Below are positions 1 through 8,717 of a stretch of DNA of 64,000 nucleotides, piece by piece. This stretch comes from Paramoeba atlantica (lineage: Eukaryota; Discosea): positions 1-64,000 of the forward strand of contig CDRNVI010000037.1 of the NCBI GenBank assembly GCA_977017575.1, written 5' to 3'. The stretch's first letter is position 1, and each line of letters opens with the position of its first letter. The notes under the pieces were generated by a model. That model was not told the origin of the DNA, did no database searches, and saw only the letters and a list, made by a program, of their open reading frames with translations. The position numbers and the translations under genes are program-made.

Positions 1-187
1 CTTTGTCGGTAAGGGAACAGGATTGCTCTGAAATTTCGGCAAAATATCCCAACATTGTCGGTTTCGTGACTGTCGAAAGAGCCTCGCCCTACTCATCAGA
101 GGTGGAACTCCTCCGCACGGGTAAACTAAACCAACTGTACGAATATTATTCGCACTTTTTTATTACTATTAGTATTCGCAATACACT
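1..187. other. Leading flank, no supported gene
   Basis: An open frame runs through these bases into the neighbouring repeat, but it has no recognisable domain and its downstream half is repeat sequence. It could be the tail of a gene cut by the window edge. I see nothing else here apart from short A+T-rich direct repeats containing ATTCGC. Confidence 0.3.
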
Positions 188-189
188 TA

Positions 190-943
190 CAGGGGTATCA
201 ACTTCCATTTGGGGGGGTCTAAAAATTGTAAAACTTGGCCAATTTTGGAAAATAATAGCGCATTGGAGAGTTCTCGCAGAATTATATGTCTTTGGCATAT
301 TCGGAATGCTCAACTTGAAAGATCTAATTTAAAAGAAAAAAGTATTGTTTTTTTCACGTGAAAATGTGGCAATTTTTCATTTTTTACCCATTTTATGACC
401 ACAAAAACGAGTTTGCTTAAGGATTCCCCTGGTGTTTTGATCGCGCGTTCATATGTTTTACCATGGAAGATTAAAGTATAAGTAATGTAACGGAATGCTT
501 CTTGTAGCAGACTTCGAGAAAACACAGACTTATTCCCGGACTTACCTAAATTTTCGTGTCCACGAGGAAACTGTGAAACACTGAGTGGAAGGGTTCATGT
601 TTTTAATGATAAACGTCAGAGAAAAGACAAAGTGAAATTTGAGTGGGTTAAAAAACTTTAAAAAACGTATAGAATTGACGTAGAGAAAAAGAGAGCACAT
701 TGCGGATGCTACATGGGCTTGAAAAAAATGAGTGTTAAAAAACCTGAGATTTTTTTGTCATTTCTTTAAGTGACAATTCGCATTTTTGGCCTATTCGGCA
801 TTCGTAGTTCTAATTTGATATGATAAAAGCTACCAGTGCAAAGACATACAACTCTGCGAGCGCTCTCCAAAGCGCCATTATTTTCCAAAATTGAGAAGTT
901 TTTATAAATTTTAGACCCCCCCAGATGGAAGTTGACACCCCCG
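190..943. mobile_element. TIR (MITE-like) element, 754 bp
   Basis: The two ends are inverted copies of each other: the left reads CAGGGGTATCAACTTCCAT and the right, on the other strand, CGGGGGTGTCAACTTCCAT. The similarity continues inward for about 110 bases through a G-run, CAATTTTGGAAAATAAT and a segment ending near TATGTCTTTG. TA dinucleotides flank both ends (188-189, 944-945), as for Tc1/mariner-type insertions. There is no transposase frame, so this is a non-autonomous element. Most of its body recurs in reverse orientation at about 57640-58249. Confidence 0.75.
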
Positions 944-1009
944 TATTATTCGCAAAAAGACCTATGATTCCCATTTTTTATTATTCGCATTTTTTGGCTT
1001 CGTATTTTT

Positions 1010-2364
1010 TATATATAAACCCCGCGTCATGAAAAGTGACCCCCCACTTTTTTTTCGTACAAGAGTCTGTTTGAGCTGATTTTTGTTGCATTTTGCAGAT
1101 CTCAACACAAAGACTTTGCGCGAGAAGGAATGAAACTAAAAGAAGCGAATACGTATATTTTATTGAGGAATTACCATTTTTTCACTTTTTCGCCTTTCAA
1201 TCTTATACACTCCTTAAGGCGTGAGTCAAAGCTTAAGACCGTTTTGTCGATCACATTTTGAGACAAGCGAGACCACGCTTTGCGTACACATCGGATGAGT
1301 GAAGGCTTATCCGATGGGGTCTGTTCGTCCACCGCCCCTTGGACCATAGACCAGACGTTTTCTATTGGGGAAAGATCTGGTGAGTTGGGGGGTCAATTTT
1401 TCAGAAGTTCACTCATTGCGCTTTCAATGTACTCCTTCGAGGCACGAGCAGTGTGTGCCGTTGCCCCATCTTGCTGAAAAATACGATTAGGGGGGAAATC
1501 TACCTCTTTTAATGTTTCTATGTACGTCTCACTTGTAATAGATGTGTCATTTTGTAGAATTACCAAGTACCTCCACCCCACCCCTACAGCACCCCAAACT
1601 TGGCATCTTGGTGCCCAACGTACTTTTTGACGCGGGGCTGCTTTTTGACCGCGCCTTACCCACATTTTTCTTCTGCCATCATTCGTATCAAATATTTTTT
1701 CGTCTGTAAAGATGACACGGGAAGTATCCATATTGTAATTCAACGCAAATTGAACTCTTTTTACTTTTTGTCGTTCGGTAAGCCCTTGGCATAGCGGTCG
1801 AGCGGCATAACTGTAATCCAGGGATGATAAGTCTCTCTGTACAGTTCTTTTTGAAACTTGTATATTCTTTTTCTTCAATTGGGCTGCTATGCACCTTGAT
1901 GAATTGAGTCTCGGTACTCCAGCGGGGTCAAGAGGGGTTATTATCTTCTCAAATTTCGTTTTACGAGATTTCATTATTTTTTTTCGCTCAGGACTCAAAG
2001 TGTATACTGGGGTAGTTTTTTTTCGTTCAAATATTTTTTAACTATCCTTCTAGAAACGTTGAAATCACGGGCTAGCTCTTTTATTGGTACTCCTTGTTCG
2101 TGCCTCATCTTTAAAAGAACCTTTCCACTAGACGTCAGCCCCCCTCTTGGGAGTCGATATGGTGATTTTGGCATTTTTGAAAAAAAAGTTGAGAAAAATA
2201 AATTTTTTTTTACTGAATTTTAAAGTTTTAAAATGAGCTAAAAACAGCGGGAACGTACAGATCTCAAAATTTTGAACGACAACGTGGTATGATAACCCCC
2301 CCACGACCCCCTGTGCTAAAAATAGGGGGGGGGTCACTTATTGGTGACGCGGGATTTATATATA
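1010..2364 (-). mobile_element. Tc1/mariner-type transposon, decayed
   Basis: This is a 1.35-kb element whose ends are inverted repeats of roughly 45 bases. The left end reads TATATATAAACCCCGCGTCA and the right end, on the other strand, TATATATAAATCCCGCGTCA; both continue into AGTGACCCCCC. The ends lie in TA-rich sequence, consistent with TA target duplication. It encodes one transposase on the - strand. It sits immediately beside the 190-943 element, in a gene-poor tract. Confidence 0.85.
1171..2174 (-). pseudogene. Tc1/mariner transposase, broken
   Basis: The N-terminus has a helix-turn-helix (KMRHEQGVPIKELARDFNVS), followed by a second DNA-binding region with KRTVQRDL. The catalytic core shows FTDEK (first Asp), FQQDGATAHTA (second Asp) and SPDLSPIENVW (Glu), with about 35 residues between the last two, so it is DD34/35E-like. 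The copy is not intact. A frameshift lies near the LPQYTL/LSPERKK junction (about 1995), and a TGA stands where the family has Trp just before PPNSPDLSPIENVW (about 1392). The product would be about 334 residues, normal for the superfamily. This is a plain DNA transposon relic. Confidence 0.85.
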
Positions 2365-2491
2365 CATGTATATATTATTTTTTTTTAGCCGGAACGGGGA
2401 TTGCTGGGCCCAGCTGCCACCTAGGCCTACCTCCCAACCAACAAACCCCAGTCAACAAACCTCCGTTTAACGGCCGAGCCGTCAAACACCG

Positions 2492-3423
2492 ATTTATTCA
2501 CTGGTCGAGTGCCGCTCCGTATCTCCGCATACTAGCATGGGGATACAGATCGAGCCTGCAGTCCGCACTGATCCAACGGACCCCGCAGATCCCACATCGG
2601 ACGCTCTCCTGCAATGAGCGAACTACACAGATCCGACAAACGGATCACACAGACCCCATAAACGGACCACACAGATCCAACAAACGGACCACACAGATCC
2701 AATCAACGACCACACAGGTCTAATCAACGGACCACACAGATCCAATAAACGTATCACGCAGATCCAATCAACGGACCACCCAAATCCAACAACCAGCCGA
2801 ACAGATCCAACAAACGGACCACACAGATCCAACAAACGGACCGCACAGATCCAATAAACGGACCACATAGATCCAACAAACGGACCACATAGATCCAATC
2901 AACGGACCACACAGATCCAATAAAACGGACCACACAGATCCAACAAACGGACCACATAGATCCAATCAACGGACCACACAGATCCAATAAACGGACCACA
3001 CAGATCCAACAAACGGACCACACAGATCCAATCAACGGACCACACAGATCCAACAACCAACCTCACAGATCCAATAAACGGACCACGCAGATCCAATCAA
3101 CGGACCACATAGATCCAATCAACGAATCACGCAGATCCAATCAACGCACCACACAGATCCAACAACCGGATCGCACAGATCCAACAAACGGGCCACACAG
3201 AGCCAATTAACGTACCATAGATCCAATATTTCTCAGGTCGCAACATAAACATGAGCGACGCCAATCAGCCACATGTTGATGAACTACACTGTATGTCTGC
3301 CAATTCGAAGTAAAAATCCTTAACGCCTCTCCTCCCTCCTCCCCCGGCCTTAGCGAAGACCTTCCCCAGGCTTGCGACTGGGTAATGCGGAGTTACGGAG
3401 CGGCCCTCGACCAGTGAATAAAT
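2492..3423. repeat. Inverted-arm element enclosing a tandem array
   Basis: Bases 2492-2530 and 3385-3423 are inverted copies of one another (39 bases, 2 mismatches; core TTCACTGGTCGAG). They bracket the 22-bp tandem array, so array and arms look like one unit. I see no TA or other obvious target duplication and no transposase. Confidence 0.6.
2590..3225. repeat. 22-bp tandem repeat array
   Basis: About 28 copies of a 22-base unit with consensus GATCCAATCAACGGACCACACA. Variants alternate AATCAAC, AATAAAC and AACAAAC before GGACC. Copies diverge at the edges. Long frames on the - strand are by-products of a unit that lacks stops in those frames; I do not call a protein. Confidence 0.9.
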
Positions 3424-3621
3424 TAACTTAATGCGGTGTTCCCTACTGAAAAGAGTGGTTCCACAAAATTTATATTTTTGCAGAGCTTGCTGCAGCACAG
3501 CAAAGGTCGCTTGCTGCCGAAACTCAAATTCCTTTGTTTGTACCGCTTTCGAACGAGTTCCTGAATCGGCAACGTTTTCTTCAGAGAGAAGATTAGCAAT
3601 AATAAGGAAATAAGTGTGCAC

Positions 3622-4430
3622 GCACACTTATTATTCCGGAAAAATTAAGGTTGTGTACACAGTAAACCTTGAAGCGAACTTTTTTATATTTTTTTGCGAC
3701 CTTTCAAGTGGAACCGTGGATTCGGATACGACAAAAGAATAACGGGAGATACTGTTCCATTTTAGCTGTGCCTTGTCAACAGAGCTTTTAGTATTTTCCT
3801 CGTTCACAATAGCCTGGGTCATAGAGCACATGGTCCTCAGACGGCGAGTTCGAACCCCGCTCATGGAACATAATTCCCGGCGGCCTCACTCCAGGAGGCT
3901 GGTTTGAGAATCGACTAGGCCCAGTACTCGGAGGACCGATCAGGACCCCTCTCAGGGAGCCAGCTACCTTACATGGCTTACACCTCTTGGGTTAGCCGTG
4001 TTGACGTACAATTCGTCGACGTAGCGTGTTGGTAACAGCACGTTGGTGCCGCCTTGTGCAAGCGGAAACTGGTAGAGGACGTCGGTCTCGGAACTTCCAA
4101 ATCAGTCTGTGAAGGGTCTGGCTTGCCAGTGACTGTCCAGAGCAGTCAGGGTCTTCGGAAGAGCCATCATTGAAGGATTCTTCATCGGGAGAATTCGAGT
4201 TGCTTTCTTCAATAATGCCAACGCCCCATTCACGACGCTCCTGGCGAAGGTTCTTTGTTTCAAGGTAAACCAAATTTTCCTCGAATCCAGGAATTTTTTT
4301 CCATTGGCAGATATAAAGTTTTGTAAAAAATCTCAAAGGTGAAATAATAATAAAAAACGGAATAATAAGTGTGTTTCCGGAATAATAAGTGTTTCCGGAA
4401 TAATAATAAAAAACGGAATAATAAGTGTGC
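3622..4430. mobile_element. Possible non-autonomous TIR element
   Basis: The 17 bases GCACACTTATTATTCCG at 3622-3638 recur exactly inverted at 4414-4430. Extra direct copies of CCGGAATAATAAGTGT lie just inside the right end (4351-4400). At the left end the arm also forms a tight hairpin with 3609-3619 (2-base loop), as if a second copy abuts head to head. The interior holds a GTTCGAACCCC box near 3850 but no complete tRNA fold and no gene. Confidence 0.45.
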
Positions 4431-4825
4431 GGGGGGTTTACGTATGTTTACATGAGGGAAAAACAAGGCCAACCTTAAGAATGAGCCGAAAAAACCCAAG
4501 TAAACATGATATGAAAACATACTAAACGTTCTTAAAGATATCAAAACCTTAGCCAATATCAGTAACGTGATTTGGTTGGATACAACCTTTCAATACATCT
4601 ATCTTGTAACTTCTGCGGATACGTCGTAATCGATTCGTCCTTTCGCGGTGACGTCGTATTTTTTCTTCCGGAGAGAAATATTTTGAATTTTGTTGATGAA
4701 CAGACCGACAACCGACTAAAATGTTTGGGAAGATTTTGGTGAAAATCTAAAAAAAAATCCGTTAATTATTATTCCGTTAATTTTTATTCCAATCATTTTT
4801 ATTCCCTTAATAAGTGCTTTGACGG

Positions 4826-4961
<136 letters not shown>

Positions 4962-6201
4962 GACATACAAGTGCAGCGCGGAATTTTTCCAAAGTTCCGG
5001 GGTGATAGAACCTGGAGAGGTTCACGAAAAACACCAAAAATGATTCCTCGGTGATATTCCTCGGTGTATTAGCAACACCGTGCACCTCTAGTAATCGCTC
5101 AAGCCGAAAGAAGTACGTTGTTCTTTTTCACCTGTTGGGGGCGCTGCTGCATATATGCGAGATACATGAAAATTGCGAGCCGTTGATGAAAATGACCCTG
5201 TTTTCTCGAAATTTTCAACCAGCAACATTATAAAAAAGGGGGGGTTATGTGTTAGTTTTGTTTTACTTGAGGGTGAGAAACGGTTCTCCGAGAATTTCCC
5301 TCGAAGAACGTGAATGTAACCCGATTTTAGGGCATCAATGTCCAAAAAAGGGAAAAAACAGGCAAAAAAATGCGAATTTTACAACCCGAAAAAACTTAAT
5401 TTTACTCTAAAATGCGTTGTGTGTAAAAGCATGGGAAACGACATGTAAGTAGGCGATGTTGACCTGCTTTGTTTGCATTTGCGCCCTGTTTAGCAAGGAA
5501 AGGTGAGCAAGCCACATACAATTGTTTTGGCATCGGAAGGGGTGGGGAAGGATTTCGGCGTGTATGTCTTGATACGACCTCATAATAGGTTGTGTGGGAG
5601 CAGGCACGAATTTCGCCGATAGGGAAATCTGCACGAGAATGCAATAGGAGATCTGTGTGACAAAACGTGAGCCGCAGTGACAACACTAGAGTTTCCCCCT
5701 GATCGAGGGCCTTGCATTGGTGTATTGTAGGTCAGCAAGAAGGAAACGAACAAAAGATAAAAATCGGGCTCCCATGGTCCGAACGGACCCTCCTGGAGCA
5801 CCTTCGAAAACCATTTGAATTCTAAATCTGTTTTATTTTCGAAATAACTTTGTTTCTGTGAATCTCGACCCCTGGTATGTCCTCGTTTTCCCTGGAACCT
5901 CATGCCTTCCCCTAAACTCCCTCCGCCTGAACGCTCGCCCCGAACCCCCTCCCTGAACTCCCCTTTACCACCCCCTAGAACCCCCTGGACCCCCCGAATT
6001 CTCCTTAGACTCTCAAGTCCTAAAATCCTTTTGCTGAATTTCGGATCCCCCTATTTTTTCCTTTCCTATTCTATTACTGGGGGTCTACGGTTTTTCGAAG
6101 CTAGGAATCAAAATTAGTGTTGAATTTTTACGTGCTGAATTTTACGACGCGTTTTTGATATCGTTACAGATTTTTTTATTACATTTTGATATTATATCCG
6201 C
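4962..6201. other. Intergenic stretch without a supported gene
   Basis: About 1.2 kb before uL23. It contains several short C-rich or G-rich runs (for example 5900-6000) and AT-rich patches, but no frame with a recognisable domain. The last 35 bases, after GTTACAG at 6163-6169, probably form the uL23 leader. Confidence 0.6.
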
Positions 6202-6708
6202 ATGGCGCCGAAATCTGAAACTAAGAAAAAGGCGAAAACGAATCAGTCAAAGACTGAAATTAAACCTTTGAAAACCAAAGCGAAAGCCCGCGCACCCACC
6301 AAAGCCGTGTCTACCCCAGTAAGGCCAAAGGCAGGTCACGCGAAAAAGAGAAAGATCCGAACCGACGTTACCTTTCGCCGTCCCCGGACTCTGCGACCTG
6401 CGAAACAGACCAAAGTATCCCGAAGGACTGCAGTTGTGAAAAAGCGGCTGGACACCTATCGCACCATTCGGTATCCGCTTACCTCCGAAAAAGCAATGAA
6501 AAAGATTGAAGACGACAACACATTGGTTTTTATTGTCGACATTCTTTCGAACAAACAACAAATTAAGGAAGCCGTTAAGCGAGCCTACAATATACGCGCC
6601 ATCAAGGTGAACACGCTCATCCGTCCGGATGGGAAGAAGAAGGCAATGGTGAAACTCCACAAAGATGATGATGCGCTGGACCTAGCCAACAAGATCGGTA
6701 TTGTGTAA
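6202..6708 (+). CDS. 60S ribosomal protein uL23 (L23a/L25)
   Basis: This 168-residue protein is a component of the large cytosolic ribosomal subunit, at the peptide exit tunnel rim where SRP and nascent-chain factors dock. Residues 1-75 are a Lys/Arg/Ala-rich eukaryote-specific extension. Residues about 88-168 are the globular uL23 fold, with [42 protein letters not shown] and [12 protein letters not shown], all near-canonical. The start follows an acceptor-like GTTACAG 33 bases upstream. Two Y-box genes follow on the same strand. Confidence 0.97.
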   Translation: MAPKSETKKKAKTNQSKTEIKPLKTKAKARAPTKAVSTPVRPKAGHAKKRKIRTDVTFRRPRTLRPAKQTKVSRRTAVVKKRLDTYRTIRYPLTSEKAMKKIEDDNTLVFIVDILSNKQQIKEAVKRAYNIRAIKVNTLIRPDGKKKAMVKLHKDDDALDLANKIGIV

Positions 6709-6958
6709 TTTCCTGTGTCAGATTGCGCTCGAGATGGAGTGGAAGATATGGAAGTGAATCGGAAAAGCCAACCGGAAGAAAGTGGTAGGTAAAGAAAAAA
6801 AAACCTTTGTGTTGTTTATGTGACTGGTATACTTCAACGGAAGAAGCTTTTACTAAACTAATGTTTATTTCAAAATATAGGATGCTCTGTACTTTCGTAG
6901 ACCTGAAAACTTAGTCTCTAGGACAAACTTAATACACGAACTTCATTTTCTTTTTCTG

Positions 6959-7363
6959 ATGTTTCAAACTGCTCTGTGCCGATCTTTAGGCGGGAGTAAA
7001 GGTATTGGAGCCGCAACGGCTCTACTTTTGGAGCGTCGCTCGGGTGTGTGTAAGACATGGATTGATCAAAAAGGGTTTGGATTCGTCACCGATTCTAGCA
7101 CCAACCAGGACGTGTTTGTACACTTCCGAGAGCTTACGTGCCAGAAACCGCGCAAAATGATGCAAGTCGGGGAGGAAATCGAGTTCGACGTGGAGGAGCT
7201 GGAAGGACGCCAGCGCGGAGTTCGTGTTACTGCCCCCGGTGGGGGACCTCTCCAAGGAGGCGACTTGGATCCCAGCATGTCGCGTGGGCGAGGTGGAAGC
7301 CGCGGCGGTCGCGGGGGCCGAGGGGGGCGTGACTACGCCTCCGATGATGGGTTTGATATCTAA
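6959..7363 (+). CDS. Y-box (cold-shock domain) RGG protein, copy 1
   Basis: This 134-residue single-stranded nucleic-acid-binding protein has a cold-shock domain at about 28-98. RNP1-like GFGFVT and RNP2-like DVFVHF motifs are clear. It is followed by an RGG/RG tail (SRGRGGSRGGRGGRGG) and an acidic end (YASDDGFDI). The layout of short N-terminal leader, cold-shock domain and RGG tail matches kinetoplastid RBP16, a mitochondrial RNA-binding protein; equivalence is inference. Residues 10-25 (GGSKGIGAATALLLE) resemble an SDR glycine motif, or could serve as a targeting peptide. Copy 2 lies 460 bases downstream and is almost identical from residue 17 on, so this is a tandem duplication. Confidence 0.9.
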   Translation: MFQTALCRSLGGSKGIGAATALLLERRSGVCKTWIDQKGFGFVTDSSTNQDVFVHFRELTCQKPRKMMQVGEEIEFDVEELEGRQRGVRVTAPGGGPLQGGDLDPSMSRGRGGSRGGRGGRGGRDYASDDGFDI

Positions 7364-7824
7364 AATGAGCCAAAATAATCTTTCGCATCAGTAACAGGTA
7401 CATTCACGTTATTTTTATTCATGTCTACATCACTATTTTGAAGTGTCTATTTAATTTGAGCTGGTAACCCGTTTTATAAAAATCCTTTTAAACGATTTCT
7501 CGTGGTGTCGAAAAGAAAATTGTCAACGTCCAATAGTCTACTATACGATTTTGTTTGCCTTTTTCGAATTGGTGATTGCTTTTATGGTCAGTGTTGTTAT
7601 GGGATTTTGACACGCATTTTGGAAGAATATCGAAAGAAAGCTTAAGTTTTGGTGCTCAATTTTCCACGATGAACACGATGCACTTACTATTCCTTCCAGT
7701 TGTATACGATTTCTATATTTTTTTGCATTGTCTTCGATTGTCCAGACGTAATAAGGTTGTAAGGTAATGAACATCGAGAAAAAGACGAAATTTTACTTAC
7801 AGCAACTCATATCACAATCATTTT
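7364..7824. other. Spacer between the two Y-box genes
   Basis: A+T-rich spacer with no gene. Presumably it holds the 3' UTR of copy 1 and, at its end, the acceptor and leader of copy 2. Confidence 0.6.
7788..7802 (+). promoter_or_regulatory. Putative 3' splice acceptor before Y-box copy 2
   Basis: The pyrimidine-rich tract TTTTACTTACAG ends 22 bases upstream of the ATG at 7825. This fits a trans-splice or 5'-UTR acceptor. Inference from sequence only. Confidence 0.5.
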
Positions 7825-8226
7825 ATGTACTCTACCGCTCTTCGCCTGGCTGGTTCGACGCGTGGCATTGGAGCCGCAACGGCTCTACTTCTGGAACGCC
7901 ACTCGGGTGTGTGTAAGACATGGATTGATCAAAAGGGATTCGGATTCGTCACCGACTCTAGTACCAACCAGGACGTGTTTGTACACTTCCGAGAGCTTAC
8001 GTGCCAGAAACCGCGCAAAATGATGCAAGTCGGGGAGGAAATCGAGTTCGACGTGGAGGAGTTGGAAGGACGCCAGCGCGGAGTTCGTGTCACTGCCCCC
8101 GGTGGAGGACCTCTGCAGGGAGGTGACTTGGATCCCAGCATGTCGCGTGGGCGAGGTGGCAGCCGCGGCGGTCGAGGGGGTCGTGGAGGACGCGATTACG
8201 CCTCCGATGACGGCTTCGATATCTAG
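7825..8226 (+). CDS. Y-box (cold-shock domain) RGG protein, copy 2
   Basis: 133 residues, paralogue of the gene at 6959. The cold-shock domain (GFGFVT, DVFVHF) and RGG tail are the same. Only about the first 10 residues (MYSTALRLAGST versus MFQTALCRSLGGS) and one Arg/His site near residue 25 differ. Nucleotide differences in the shared part are mostly synonymous, so the protein is under purifying selection or the pair has been homogenised. The divergent leaders could direct the two copies differently. Confidence 0.9.
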   Translation: MYSTALRLAGSTRGIGAATALLLERHSGVCKTWIDQKGFGFVTDSSTNQDVFVHFRELTCQKPRKMMQVGEEIEFDVEELEGRQRGVRVTAPGGGPLQGGDLDPSMSRGRGGSRGGRGGRGGRDYASDDGFDI

Positions 8227-8717
8227 ATCCAAAGCGCAATCACGTCGTGATATTATCCTAGATTTTTATTAGATGATTTTTTTTGCGAAGCGTCACTATA
8301 ATATAAGATTGCATTGAAAGATAGCAGTTGAATTACGGGCGTCCTTAAAAGGAATATTTTCGCTTGTTTTGCGCCTTTAGCAAGGTTTTCCGTCTGAGTT
8401 GCGTTCCGTGCGCGGGAGTGATGGCTCAACCCATTGCATTTTAACCACATGTAACTTTTCTTGGTAACAATTTCTATTAACCAAATTGCAAAGTTCTGAT
8501 TATTTCGAATCGTTTTTCACAGGTGCAACATTCTTGGTACTACACGTTGCACCATCTTCACATTTTATCGTAGATGGATAAACACACACCTTCCCTTTAC
8601 AGCTTAACGCTCACGAAAAAAAAAACACACCTCTATCCAAATCCTCCTTTTTCCCTCCTTAACATCACCCCCCTCTCTTTCATCGCCTTTTTTCATCCCC
8701 CTTCCATCCTCCAACCC
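8227..8717. other. Spacer before the PPR gene
   Basis: No separate gene. A T-rich tract ends in CACAG at 8518-8522. An in-frame ATG at 8574 would add 48 Ser/Pro-rich residues to the PPR protein, so part of this stretch could be coding. Confidence 0.5.
8507..8522 (+). promoter_or_regulatory. Putative 3' splice acceptor before the PPR gene
   Basis: AATCGTTTTTCACAG precedes the first in-frame ATG (8574) by about 50 bases. Candidate leader-addition site. Confidence 0.45.

Noticed and set aside
2623-3096. Long - strand frames of WICVVRLLDLCGP-type repeats
   Set aside because: They are translations of the 22-bp tandem array, occur in several frames, and have no start context or domain.
3810-3870. 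tRNA-like GTTCGAACCCC box
   Set aside because: No D-arm, anticodon stem or acceptor pairing can be drawn; at most a decayed tRNA-derived fragment.
5902-6117. Pro-rich 71-residue frame before uL23
   Set aside because: Low complexity from C-runs, no homology I can see, and ends at an AT-rich leader region.
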